Source: Apoderus coryli (lineage: Eukaryota > Arthropoda > Insecta > Coleoptera > Attelabidae). Taken from it: 64,000 nucleotides of DNA. This document shows positions 45,340 through 57,169 of the stretch, piece by piece. The notes beneath the pieces are model-generated. The model was not told where the DNA came from. It saw only the letters and a program-made list of their open reading frames with translations, and ran no database searches. The translations under genes were made by a program, and so were the position numbers. The number at the start of each line of letters is the position of its first letter. Position 1 is the stretch's first letter. The stretch is from contig OU452202.1 of the NCBI GenBank assembly GCA_911728435.2, positions 6,179,135-6,243,134 on the forward strand, read 5' to 3'.

Positions 45340-45715
45340 CTACTCTGTATAAACCATCATCTGTTTTATCTTGTATGATATTCGAAACATTTCGAGCATC
45401 GCCTTTAGCTCTATCGAAGCTGGGCATATGTATGTGGTTACAGATTTTCCAATCGCGATTGGCGGAAATTTTTGCTCAGTTAAGTGTTTCGTAACATTAG
45501 CCTCAGCTTGAAGACCTTTGATCGCATTTCCTTTATATATTTTTATATTTTCTATGTGTGCACAACGCATGCATGTAACTTTACTTCCGAAGCCTTCACA
45601 GTCTGCACCAAGTGTGTTGTCACCGCTCAGAACATGCACGACCTGATTACAAATTATGCACGTATTTGCGCCTGAGCACTCTTTTTGGCAAGGAATACAA
45701 CGAACCAGAAACTTT
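45340..45715 (-). pseudogene. cysteine-rich fragment, KRBA2/SCAND3-like transposon-derived protein
   Basis: The minus frame encodes CIPCQKECSGANTCIICNQV followed by VHVLSGDNTLGADCEGFG, CMRCAHIENIKIYKG and a GKSVTTYICPASIE tail. Spaced CxxC pairs suggest zinc binding. The arrangement recalls the zinc region that follows the integrase in KRBA2/SCAND3-like or Ginger-type transposon proteins, from memory only. The rest of the protein is absent. Confidence 0.35.
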
Positions 45716-45962
45716 TAGGTTTGAGTAAAAATACTTCAGTCAAAGACCGAAATTAGAATATATTTCGGGGTTCCACCGAAGGCTTTAGTCAAACCCAGCA
45801 TAAACCAGTCATTCCGGGTAGAGACGGCATATTGCCTTTTTACTATAACAGATAGATGAAACAATTTCTTGCAAAACTGCAGTACAGAATGTTTTAAATT
45901 GTTTTCGACTTTAAAGCCAGAGATGGCATTCAGCATAATGCCAAATTAATATGAGCAGACCA

Positions 45963-46570
45963 TTATTTACGTATGGGAGATCCTTCCAACAACCCTATGC
46001 CTTCCACTAACTTGTGGAGTTCAATTATGTGTTGGGTGTCAATATCTGCTGGCAAGAAGCGCTTGCCTTCGTTGTAGGGCTGCACACTCACATACTGCAA
46101 GTCCCAGTTATACAGCCCCACCTTATTTAGGTGGTATCTCAGGGCGCAGTACCCGGTGAGGAGTCCTATAGTTACTCGCAACTGACTTCTGCTTAATGTC
46201 AGCAGATTCCCAGTGCGTTTTGCTGCTGTACCGTTTATGCATTTCTTACCATGTTCCTGCCTTGGAACATGTTCCCAATATCTGTGGTGCTCGCTTTTGG
46301 CCCTTTTAGACAAGTCAAGTGTAGCCTACGGGCCATTATATGGGGTGTCAAAGGGTTGTCTAGACAGCCAATCCACTCTCTCGTTTCCTTCGATTCCCGA
46401 GTGCCCCGGAACCCACATTAGGGTAACCCTATTGTGGTCCGCTCTCTTTTTAGAACCCTGAAGGCCGCCTGGCTATCTGAACATACATTGAAGTTTATTG
46501 TAAGCTACATCTCCCGAGTTTTGAGCTGACCGCGGGTCGCAATTCGGCGTTCCGCAGGTTAAACAGTACA
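45963..46570 (-). pseudogene. LINE RNase H and C-terminal fragment
   Basis: On the minus strand, CSDSQAAFRVLK (about 46460) and, after a frameshift, WVPGHSGIEGNERVDWLSRQ (about 46370) are hallmark RNase H blocks of non-LTR elements. A 116-codon downstream frame ends the protein (LRYHLNKVGL region). No reverse transcriptase is seen adjacent. An I- or R1-group LINE fits because these carry an RNase H domain. Two tandem copies of TGTTGGTTCTACTGGAAAC occur just upstream (46620-46660). Confidence 0.75.
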
Positions 46571-46669
46571 CAGCTTAGAATTGATTTTATATCCACCTCA
46601 ATGACGCTGGTATATGTTTCTGTTGGTTCTACTGGAAACCTGTTGGTTCTACTGGAAACTCCTGCTCCA

Positions 46670-48490
46670 GTCCAGCGGAAAATACTAAGAAAAAGTAGTG
46701 AATGTTCATATTAAATTCAAACAGAAGCAAATGTGGAATCTATAGTGGTAATCATGCTAATAAACAAGAGCGACTGTGCATTCTTACGAAACATTCGCTT
46801 TTTTTGGCTAGTAATATGCAAGTTTGAGTGATATATTCGCCGTTTCTTGTAATATTCGACATCCTTCCTAAGTTGTTGGGTTGTAAAAATTGTTCCAGGC
46901 GTTCATTCTATTTGAAAAATAATAATTATTGGAAAATCCTAATAAAAAATAAGCAGAATATAAAGTTTATGTGGAAAAGCATCTGGAAATGCTAAAAATT
47001 AAAAATAATCGCTGTTTTTCATTGGGCCGGCAGCTTTGTACTCTGTTTAGTCTAGAATTATTAATAAATATGGTAATAATAATGGAATCTTGTAAGGTAG
47101 CCATAATTATAAGATAGATTATCGACGTTCGATATGATGAAAACTAATAAATTTGTTATATTTACAGATTTACAAAAAACAATGTATTACAATATTAAGG
47201 TATGACTGTACATTTCTATTTGGGTTTTTATTGACTTAAGCTGATTTTTAACGAAACTAGTTTTCTAATATTTGCAATTGACTTTATGATTTGTTTGAGT
47301 AGGTATACCGATTATAAATGTTGAATAAAACCCAACAGCGGTACACTATAATGATAAACATTCGTATTTTCATGGAAAGTGTCAGTGTAACAATTAAAAA
47401 GAATTTTTACTTAAATATTTTCTCGAAAACCGTTAAAAATACCAAAAAACTATAAAACATTTTTTTAATCGAAACACTTTATGTAACCAAATAAAATTCC
47501 ATTTGCCTATTTTGCAATGAACATTGTTTGAAGTCGGTACTGACAATACTGGATTATCAATATAATTGTTTATTTTCGTGGATGAAAAAAGTGCATATAT
47601 TCTAAAAACAATTCCTAATATCTCTTAAAAATTGCCTTGTCATTTTGCTTTAAGCTTTGGTTATTACATAAATAATTTTCTTTTTTATAAATAATGCGAA
47701 ACATACGTGACACTTTATAAATACAGATCCATTTATTATTATTTTATACTACCTTATGTACAGTTAAATAAGTTTAAGTATATTCTTGTACTCACAGTAA
47801 TTTCTAATGGCATATGTTCATATATTTAATTTGCTACTAAGCGAATGAATATAAATACGCGGATTAGCGATATAACGAGACAAATCCTTATATTTGTACT
47901 AAAGGCAACCACAGACGTCATCCTCAAACACCATACATAACACACCTACAAAAGTACATATTCGCTTTCTTGAGACTAAGGTGGTAATCATATCCGTAGC
48001 ACATAATCAAAAAGAAATGAGTAAATGGCAGGGGCACAACAATATGTTAATGGCAATCTACGGAAACTTTCACTTACAATAGTTATAGTTTTTTATGTTG
48101 GAAATTTAGAAATCGCTTCATACGATAATAAGTAACTAAAATGGCAAGTTTAATCGAAGGTTATTTCCAGAATAACTTAACTGTTTAGCTATAATCTGGC
48201 AGCTAAGTCTTAAACTAAATACAACATTGATTGATAATGTATTCGAGGAAAATCAGATAAGGTTTCATTGATTTCGTGCTGTATGTTTGTTTAATAAATT
48301 TTAGTGATTACACCATAGTAGTTTGAGCTAAATTACTATAACGTGAAGTTTAAATAACCTGTATCATTTAAGTATAATACTACAAATAATTGCTCAACTC
48401 GAATGGAGTCTCATCCGTCGCTGATATACAATTAACTATTATTTCGGAGAATCCACATTTTAACACATAATAGTCCTATATAAAACAGGC
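46670..48490. other. AT-rich spacer, no gene seen
   Basis: No supported feature. Confidence 0.4.
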
Positions 48491-48495
48491 AATAA

Positions 48496-48795
48496 TTGCA
48501 ATCAACGACTAATATAAATAGTATTGAAGAACCCTTGAATTACCAATTTGTAAAAAAACATTTTGTTAAAATAAAGGATAAAATCAATCCTCTACATAAT
48601 TCCAGGATCTATTATTTAAATTGTGAAGATTATTCAGCTATGTCCCTAGATCAGTCTGGTCGGAAAATTTTATCAAGGTTTAATGAACATCTCTGGGAGT
48701 ACGAAAAATACAGAAATACTGACATAATTGTTACCAAGTCCGCTTTTACGAATCATTTACTTGAAGAAGGCGATCGTCCCCCAAGTACTCCTTAA
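48496..48795 (+). pseudogene. Penelope-like element GIY-YIG endonuclease relic
   Basis: The frame reads RIYYLNCEDYSAMSLDQSGR, then RFNEHLWEYEK and TKSAFTNHLLEEGD. It follows the Penelope endonuclease pattern (IY.L.C..C...Y.GQTGR, R..EH, S..A.HLL..GH). The second zinc-like Cys and the YIG-type Tyr are changed, so it is probably inactive. A degenerate hammerhead-like motif 240 bp downstream fits a Penelope 3' end. Confidence 0.65.
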
Positions 48796-49033
48796 ATTTT
48801 GAATATAATGTAATAAAAGTTCATAAGTGAATCTGCTTGAAAAACTAGAACTTGGTAGAGCAAGTAGGAGCCAATTGATTGAATGTGTAAATGATGTGTT
48901 CACCACACCTTGTTTTTAACTGCATTGTAGCGACTTTTTGCTGTGATCTAAGTAGCTTTTCAATCGTTTTTATAGTTTCATTATGTTAACATTTTTATTT
49001 TTGATGTTCGTTTTTGTTTGTAGTTTTTATGAT

Positions 49034-49060
49034 CTGATGATGCCCAGATTAGAGCGAAAT
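49034..49060 (+). ncRNA. degenerate hammerhead-like motif at a Penelope 3' end
   Basis: CTGATGA (49034-49040) is followed by TGCCCAGATTAGAGC and GAAAT (49056-49060). The presumed stem II no longer pairs well. Confidence 0.35.
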
Positions 49061-49064
49061 ATGT

Positions 49065-50680
49065 AATCACATTCTATTTAGAACTATATGAGGTTCCTAA
49101 TTGGGATTTGTGTTATAGTTTTGTTACTTTACTCAACCTCTTTAAGCACGGACAAATTCATAATATTTAAAGGCGTATACTTTACATAAACATAATATTG
49201 AAAATAAACAGCCTAAAGTACGGTTTAAAATGTAGGTGTTTTTTGTTTTTCATTTTGAATATATTTATGAAGTTTAAATCCTTCAGACTTTGTCAATATA
49301 AGCTATCCTATTTTAAATATCTAATTTAAGTGTGATATATGTTTCCAAGTCTATCTCAAGATTAAGACAAGAGCGAAAAAATGTCAAGTTTTTAAAAAAA
49401 AATTGCATCAAATATTTTATCAAAAAATCTGAACGTAGTTCTGAAATACAGAAGATGGAAGAATGTCCAGAACAATTTTATTCAAATACATCATCAGCAA
49501 TTTCTGAAAATAGGTACGAATAATATAGGCCTATAAGTCCATACGTATATGGGTAGCTTACGAAAAAAATAATAAAGTTACAAACCAAAATAAAGGAGCT
49601 ATTAAACCGGATTCGATATATTAAATGAGATGCGCGATGAAAATTGAGCGAGAAGTTGATTTAACAAAATAATAAACATTGGCTACTTAATAATTTTATA
49701 AACTCGATGTTTTTATTAGGTTTTACCGCACCACTTATTAAAACATGGTAATTAAATGTGAAAGATAATCTGCCGCTATAATTGCCATCACACATCATCT
49801 TAATTAATTCTACTGCGATTATAACTACACTATATTGTCTATATGAATGATGCACGATAAGCTGGAACTTGGGGGTCCGCTGGACACAAGTCGCTCGTTT
49901 CACTGCAGCCTCACAGGCTTATGTTGATTCCAACGGCCCTGTCGTATGGATCTCCGTTGACGCAAGATTGCTTGGCTGTTTCACTTGGCTCTACAATATA
50001 TCGCTTTTTCTTGCAAACTCTCAATCTGTTTAAAGTTACACATTGAAAAAAATTGAAAACTAATACGCACTTTCGCCAGGAATATCAATGTGCTTCTGAC
50101 AAAAAATTATTTAGCATTTATTTTCGTGGCTTGCTTGAGGAATAAGCCAGTGATTGCATGCAATTTTTGTTCTGATTTCGATCTAAGCTAACTATTAATA
50201 ACAAATGTGTCCATACTTTTGTATTTTTCTAGCCAATTGGTATATTTGCTACTGCTGATACATAATTTTAAAGGCAGCATATAAGCTAAGCCTGTTCTTA
50301 ACGTTTTTATTCGATGAAGCTATATTAGACTTACATTATTAGCAATATTGAGTCTAAAGTGATCCCATTTTAAAGGGCTCATGGTTAGTTTCTGCTTAGA
50401 TAATAAATAGCTTGTCACCAAAGAGTCTTACGAAAAAGGTAAATGACAACAGTTTATTACTTTGTTATTTCTAATTTTTGAATAAAGTAGTTAGGTAGTA
50501 GTTGGTTTAGTTTAAAATGTGGTAGAAACAATACAATGTTGCTGGATCAATCTAGCGGTTAAACTAAAACTTCAGTTTAACCACGTTCGCGCAAAGTTAC
50601 CTTGAAGAAGCTGACATGATGATCAGCCAATCCTTAGTTGGTATAAATTTGACGCAAGATTTATCCAGAAACATTGTTTC
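49065..50680. other. spacer, no gene seen
   Basis: A 9-bp hairpin GGTTAAACT/AGTTTAACC (near 50558-50583) is the only structure noted. A segment near 50465-50515 (AATAAAGTAGTTAGGTAG) resembles the tail of the tRNA-like repeat at 28190. Confidence 0.35.
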
Positions 50681-50683
50681 TAT

Positions 50684-51438
50684 ACAGGGTGGTCCAGTTT
50701 CGAAAGCGGAAACTTTAGAGCAGATAGAGAACCACAAAATCATATTAGTTTGTATTATAAACTATATTCGAAAAATGCTTCGTTACAATGATACACGGTG
50801 TCAAAATTTTTATAAATATATGCAAAATTTATTTTCTTTCTTTTTAGTTTCTTTGACCTTTTTTTATAAGTTTTAGGGATTGTTTTTCTTGATTTTAGGT
50901 CAATAACTACTTATATTTTAATTTGTATAAATCATTTACAAGTAAAATTGATCCCCAACTACAAACTATTGTCGGTTTTCTCCTTCAACATATCACAGCA
51001 ATAGTAACAACAATAAGATATGGCTGTCGCGGGCCAGATTGATGACACTAGTCTTAAGCTGTCGCAGGCCGTATTTGGCCCGCGGGCATAGTTTGCAGAC
51101 CCTGCTCTAGGTTGTTCAGCAGATTATTGTTAAGAAACAATAACATCAAAAACAGTTCCGAATTTAGTTTTGTTTTTAATCTGTACGTACTTAAATTTTT
51201 TTACTTGTTGCAAACGATGTGTCGAACGAAAAGAAGTGAGGAGTCTTTTTTTTGTTGTAAATTGAAATAATTTTTACTTTAAAAAACACTAGCCTATCAT
51301 TTTTTTGTAATAATTTTGACACTCGGTATCTTTATAGCTAAGCATTTTTCGAATATAGTTCATAATACAAATTGATATTATTTTGTTGTTCTCTGTCTGT
51401 CCCTAAAGTTTCCGCTTTTGAAACGGACCACCCTGTAT
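50684..51438. mobile_element. 0.75 kb foldback, ACAGGGTGGTCC ends
   Basis: The left end ACAGGGTGGTCCAGTTTCGA and the right end (inverted, finishing TTTCCGCTTTTGAAACGGAC then CACCCTGT) match, with arms of about 200 bp. It is the same family as 53848-55175, without a transposase. A hAT-like end (TTTGGCCCGCGGGC followed by TAGTTTGCAGACCCTG) lies inside at about 51072-51102. Confidence 0.75.
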
Positions 51439-51439
51439 A

Positions 51440-52150
51440 TTTATATCGATCAAAATTAAATTAAATTAAAAATTGATAATAAAACTAATAGTGTTACAAA
51501 ACTAGTTCTGTTGCTATATATATATATATTGTGAGATCTGTTAGAATAATATAAATATTTGACCTCTTAGATTTAAAATACCTATTATAAATGCAAATCA
51601 GTTCTTTAACAATACCGACTCGTAAATAAATCTTTTAATTTTTTTAGCAAAAGGCGGTCATCTTATGCGAGTATATTACAGGTGGGCAATCTCATAACAG
51701 TAATTCGGAGTATAGTAGTAAATTAAATTGCCAAACTGAAATCATATATCAAATTTTTATGATACTGGATACTGGTGGTCACTTTTTAGCCTAAATTAAC
51801 GACGGTGTCATTCCTACGTCTAAAAATTAATTAGTTTTGGCCGACATAACTGGTCTTTAACACACAAAGTAGTAGGTATTTTTATGTCTACGAAATTTCA
51901 AATGACTTTGGAGAACAAAATGTTTGATAGTATGGATAAAATACTTCTATTAAATATTGGCAATTAATTAATTTAGCAGAAGGTATCCGATCTTATTTTA
52001 AATTGGACGAATAAATAAAAAAAAAGTGTTTTAAATCAGGAATTAAGTTTTTTAGTATTTATAAACTAAAGTATTTATTATTTGTTTAACAAATTGACAT
52101 ATGTTTTGTAATTCTTCTAATATGAACTGTTAATCAAGAGGGTGTTAATT
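51440..52150. other. spacer, no gene seen
   Basis: A short (TA)n tract lies near 51515-51530. No other feature is supported. Confidence 0.4.
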
Positions 52151-52160
52151 AAGAAAGTAC

Positions 52161-53562
52161 CAGTGGCGGCCAGTGAGTCATTTAATAAGGCAGGCCCTAA
52201 TATAAAAATGTATTTGAAGAAAATCGCGCCTTAGGTGAAATTTTTTTAGATTTTCATGGTCAAGCGCCTTAGATGAAATGAAGAAAATTATCAAGGTAAA
52301 AAAGAACACGTTAAAATACGGGTTTGGTAAGGTAAATATTTATTTTTTTTTGTTTTTCTTTTATTTTTATATATTTTTGTTTTTATTTTTATATTTTTGT
52401 TTGTTTTTTTTTTGTTTAAAAATGTATCGCTTTAAGCTATGCGTTTTACATTTTCTTATACTTATATATTAACTAGACTAGGACAAATTAAAGGTTTTTA
52501 TAAATCAATTCAATTCGTCGATTTTTAGTACCCGCAAAATAATTTATTACTTGATCATGAAATTCTGAACCTAACTCTAAATCTTTCAAAAGACCACTTT
52601 CGATTGATATTAAACCCAAGTTGCTTAAACGAGATTCTTCCATTTTATTGCAAAAAAAGGTTTTTATTCGTTTTAAACACGAAAAGCTTCTTTCCACGGA
52701 CGCAGAAGCAATTGAAATACAAAGTATTAATTACATAATTTAAAATTTTTGGCAAAGCAATAACTAAATTATTATGAAGAAAAAACTGTAAAACATCAGA
52801 TAATTTGGAGCAATTTTTAAACATTTCAACATCGGAATATATTACTCTTAGTTCATTTTCTAGTCTATTAAAATAGAGCAACCGTGCCTGCTTGGACTTA
52901 ATTTTCTATTGTATTTGCGTTTAAATAGGTTCCATATTAACGAAAATTAATAGATTTCAGTTTGATTTGGTTGTTTTTGAGAATTTTTTACACTAGTATA
53001 CTTCTATAGAAAGTAATGAGACATATTTATAACACTAAGCAAATAAAATACCTATCCTATATAGCAACAATACAAATACCTGTCGATTGTCTATTATTTT
53101 ACAGAAACCCATGAGATCTCTAAAACTTATACAAAATAAATCTGATTTAGTATGAAAACTTATAAACCCTACATTTTATTTCCTGCTGTTAGGGAATTTT
53201 TGTAATTTCTTCAATACAATATTATATGCAATAATATGCGTGTATATTAATAGGAAGCAGGCAGGTGGCTAGATGCCTGCGTTTAGTTTAGACTGAGCGG
53301 TTAAAAGTTAAAACAGTAGAGATACAGCTTATTCTAAACTACATGCGGTATGGGAATGACATTATCACTGCTATATTGCTCTTCAATCACAGGGTGACGG
53401 TGCGGTAGTAGTAGTGAGATGTGAGATGAATATAACAAATAACTAAAATTAGAGCAGTAGTAGAGTAACAGATACATATAATAATTACTATTATAAAAAT
53501 GTCCCTGAAATCAAATCTGAGCAGGCACTGCCTGCCTTGCCTGCCCTGACGAGCCGTCACTG
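52161..53562 (-). mobile_element. hAT transposon relic
   Basis: Terminal inverted repeats start CAGTGGCGGCCAGTGAGTC (52161) and, from the right end on the minus strand, CAGTGACGGCTCGTCAGGG. The flanking 8-mers GAAAGTAC (52153-52160) and GTAAGTAC (53563-53570) differ at one base, matching an 8-bp hAT target duplication. Only the transposase C-terminus remains inside. Confidence 0.85.
52488..52881 (-). pseudogene. hAT transposase C-terminal dimerisation domain, frameshifted
   Basis: The first frame reads NRLENELRVIYSDVEMFKNC and LSDVLQFFLHNNLVIALPKI. After a frameshift, ISIASASVERSFSCLKRIKT, EESRLSNLGLISIE and KNRRIELIYK follow. SASVERSFS...RLSNL is the dimerisation core of hAT transposases of the ZMYM1/TTF-domain kind. 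The DDE catalytic portion is missing. Confidence 0.8.
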
Positions 53563-53847
53563 GTAAGTACAACAATTTTAAGGGGTGTATATTACTGCCA
53601 GAATAATCGTTGATAAGTGCGTTAACTTAATTATCATCTTCGTGAATAATAGCCCTCATTATATACTCGAGTTGTATTAAATTATATATATGAAATGATA
53701 TAATATTATCTCGCATGTTTATATGATTTTTTGATTTATGAATAAATGTTTACTTTACTTTATACTTAAATCCGTAGTTAAATAAAATTTCACAGGATTG
53801 TGAGTCGTGTCTCATGTTTGCACTATTGTGAATTCTGGCAGTAACAT

Positions 53848-55175
53848 ACAGGGTGGTTCAGTTTCGAAAGCGGAAACTTTTGAGATATGCTTCGTTACAT
53901 AATGATGCGAGGTGTCTAAATTTCTATAAAAAATTCCAAATTTATTAATATTTTTTAAACTACGTTAGATATTTAAATGAAATTTGGCAAGTTCGTATAT
54001 GTAATTTAGATACATCTTTCTCCGCAAAAAATAATATTTTACTTTCAGCAGTAGCGTGCGTACGGACATATCTTCGCACAATTTTAATGAAAAATATGGT
54101 ACGCCTGCTATTTTTAGTAGCAAAAATTATTTATAGAATCCTAATTCAATTTACAACAACAAAAGAAAGCTCTTTACTTTCTTTCATTTGACACACCTTT
54201 GGCAAGTAAAACAATACCTAATGATTTCTGAAAAAAAAAATGAAACAAAAACGAAAATAAGAAATTTTGTTAGGGGCTTTCAACAACAGTAACAAAATGA
54301 AAGAGAATTAAAGTTAAAATCACAAAAAATGCTCGAAATGTAGTCCACCCACCTCAATACATTTTCGACACCTTCTCACTAACGCATTTATTGCAGTAGA
54401 TACTTCATGCAATCATTGCAGGCTTGCTGAATTCTTAAAATTAAATCTTCTCTGGTTAATTCGGGATTAGCGTAGACTTTATCTTCAATAGTGCTCCAAA
54501 CGTAAAAGTATAGCGGTTTCAGTCCGGTGACCTGGGTGCCCAGGCCACTGGTCCAATACCATTAAGCACGTCATAATTCATGTAATTTTTTCCTAGCCGG
54601 ACGTTGGCTATATTTGTTATTGAGCCATTCTCTTACAGCTATTCCAAAATGCTGGGGAGCTCTATCCAGTTTTATCCAACTCTCATGCCTTAAATTAATG
54701 GGTACATCCTCTAGGATTTCCAGTAAATTATTGTTAAGAAACTTGAAAAACCCTATTATGGTAATTTGTTACCCCACGTTTGGTAAAAGAGGACTCATTC
54801 GTCCAAAGAATTTTATTTAAGTCAGGAGTTTTACCGCCGAGTTTAAAAGCCACTGGCAAAATCTTATTATTTTTTCAGCATCAGCAGGGTGCAAAATCTG
54901 AGCAGGCTGTAGGTGAGATGCATGTCTGTCCACTGGTGGAAGTAAAATAATATTTTTGACGCAAAAAGATGTATCTAAATTATCTATCCAAAGGTGCCAA
55001 ATTTCATTTAAATATCTAAAGCAGTTTTAAAAATATTAGTAAATTTGCAATTTTTATAAAAAATTTGACACCCTGTACCATGTAACAAATCATTTTTCGA
55101 AGATAGTGTTAACAATGCAAACTGATATTTTTTTGTGATTCTCTGTCTACATCTAAAATTTCCGCTTCTAGGTAC
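53848..55175 (-). mobile_element. Tc1/mariner-like transposon relic, ACAGGGTGGTTC end
   Basis: The left end at about 53848 (ACAGGGTGGTTCAGTTTCGA) has an inverted partner in the right arm, which ends near TTTCCGCTTCTAGG at 55170. The arms match for about 200 bp (AGATATTTAAATGAAATTTG appears in both orientations). The terminal 15 bp or so on the right are not recognisable, and the Transib copy begins immediately after. The interior holds a transposase relic. Confidence 0.7.
54330..54945 (-). pseudogene. Tc1/mariner-like DDE transposase, broken
   Basis: Minus-strand segments in order: LQPAQILHPADAEKIIRFCQ, ILWTNESSFTKRG (family: second-block DES.FT with a catalytic Asp, here changed to Asn), VPINLRHESWIKLDRAPQHF (family: DGAPAHF), then the PDLTPLDFF block degraded to GLKPLYFYVW, and VYANPELTREDLI. 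Several frameshifts separate them. The catalytic residues are altered, so it is inactive. This is the fullest copy of the transposase whose tails lie in the foldbacks elsewhere. Confidence 0.75.
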
Positions 55176-55180
55176 CGGCC
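55176..55180. repeat. Transib target-site duplication, left (CGGCC)
   Basis: CGGCC directly precedes the element and recurs at 62987-62991. A 5-bp GC-rich duplication is typical of Transib. Confidence 0.8.
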
Positions 55181-55219
55181 CACAGAGGGGTAAATGTCTG
55201 ATTTAGGCGGCCAAAAGTC
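55181..55219 (+). repeat. Transib left terminal repeat, 23-spacer RSS-like
   Basis: Heptamer 55181-55187 CACAGAG, spacer 55188-55210 (23 bp), nonamer-like CCAAAAGTC at 55211-55219. V(D)J signals use CACAGTG and ACAAAAACC. Confidence 0.7.
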
Positions 55220-56646
55220 TATGTAATAAAATTTGTAGCAGGTAAATGAAAATCATTGGCTACCTAGCTAAAATGTTGGCCGATCTAAAACCAGTACTTT
55301 CCCTCGCTTGCGGTGATTACCTGCCCCTTAGCACCAGTCAGTATAAAGACCTTGAGTGAGCGCTACGTGTTAGTGTTTATATAGTGATAAAATTGTGTTA
55401 TTTCAAAGTGAAACTATTTTGTTACGGCTTGAACTATAAAAAAGCGAATTATGGATCCGAGTACTTCAGGTAAGAGATTATGTATTTGAATTTGTTTTAA
55501 TTTATTATAACGTGTCTATGATAATTAAATCGTTAATTTAAAATAATAGGTAATTTTGATTATTTTTTTTTACTACTTTGATGTATCGAAGGTACTATGT
55601 CATATATCAGGGTTCGTCCCTGCAAAAATTTTGATTGTAGAGTAATAATAAGAGTGTCTTTTAAAAAATTTAACCGAAATTAGCCGCCGAAACTCGCCTA
55701 TTTGACATATATAACACAAAATCCAATATACGGCGAATGTTTAATTCCTTAGTTGTTGGAACACGTATAAAGTATACAATATTTAAAACTCATGTTTTAC
55801 GACAAATTCTGTTTGTAGCATATTGCTAACCTTTACAAACAATCCCAGGAGCCTTAAAATGTTAATTTAATTATTATGGACAGTATGCAGCGTTGTCAAA
55901 TTTTCTATATTTCTTCAGCTTACAAAACTTTTTCCATTTTGTTTTAGAAACAGCAAGTGGTTCAGGCTTCCGAACCTTTACTAGGAGAGAGTTGTATGAG
56001 AAAATGCAACGACAAGAATTGCCAAATATAGACAAAAAACTGGGGTATTTGGAAAGTTTCATTCTATCTTACGACAACTTTTCAGAAGACCAAACGAAAG
56101 TCATAAAGAAAGAATATTCCTATTTAAAATCGCAATTTAAACAAAGATGGAACAAATCACATAAAACGGGAGATGTGTTTATAAAAAACAATGAAAAGTG
56201 GTTACAAGAAACATTTCAAATCCCCAAAGTTACCGAAAAATCGGGTCGATTTAAGCGACCGAAGCAAAAGGAGGAAAACCGAAGAAATTCGTACTAGCAT
56301 AAGCCCCGAAGTATTATTAAGCGCAGCTCAATCACAATTACATACCTCAGGAAAGAGAGCTGCTTCTCATGTGTTAAAAGAAATAACCCAAAGTTCACCA
56401 GGCCGGGCTGCAAAATACAAAAGAGCTTATCAAGACTCTTCACAAAGTAAGGATATTAGGTTGCCACCTTTGCAGGCTCTGTGTATGTTTGTAGAAGCCG
56501 ACCTTTCAAGAAGACAATACGAGGTAATCAGAAGTACAAACAAACAAATTTATCCCAGTTACAGTATACTTCAAAAATCCAAAAGTGAATGCTATCCAGC
56601 AAACGAGGCGATAACAGTAACAGAAACATATGCCGAAGTAAGACTA

Positions 56647-56650
56647 CCGG
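56647..56650. repeat. gypsy target-site duplication, left (CCGG)
   Basis: CCGG here and at 62006-62009 flank the LTR element, interrupting the transposase reading frame. Confidence 0.9.
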
Positions 56651-57113
56651 TGAAACAATAAGACTATTTTGTTTTTATTAGGGGTTGTTCGTACGCAAAT
56701 GAAACGTAATTTTCGACAATATGTTGGGGGGTTTTATTCTAGTTACGTTTTTACAAATACTGAAAATAAAAGTTCTAATTAACATTTCATATTATTTGAT
56801 AATTATCTTAGTTAATTACCTGACACTAAGCCGTAACAACTTTGACAATATATTATTGTAAATTCAGTTTACAAAGCCAAGAGCTGCCAGTATTCGTGTG
56901 CAAACAGAAATGAGAAACAAACAATTCATATTTGCTATCGCGAACCTAACAAAAAACGTTTTATACCAAATTCAGATATTTAATATTTTAAACACACTTA
57001 ATATAGGTGGTGCGACCTAGCGAGCAGATACAATATAATTTATTATTAGTATACGAGGAAATTAGAAACTGCAAAACTGAGTTATTATAAATAGAAATGT
57101 ATATTTTGTTACA
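56651..57113 (-). repeat. gypsy 3' LTR
   Basis: 463 bp, plus-strand start TGAAACAATAAG and end TTTTGTTACA. Same length as the 5' LTR with no difference seen by eye. Confidence 0.95.
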
Positions 57114-57127
57114 ACTCGCCCCCAAAC
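57114..57127 (-). other. gypsy polypurine tract
   Basis: The minus strand reads TTTGGGGGCGAGT next to the 3' LTR: a purine-rich stretch with one C, in the position where plus-strand DNA synthesis is primed. Confidence 0.65.
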
Positions 57128-57169
57128 ATTTGCCGACTCCAAAAAAAAACTTTTTGATGAGGCAAAAAA

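Noticed and set aside
52278..52472. 64-codon open frame rich in Phe, Leu and Tyr
   Set aside because: Translation of a T-rich tract inside the hAT element; low complexity, no homology.
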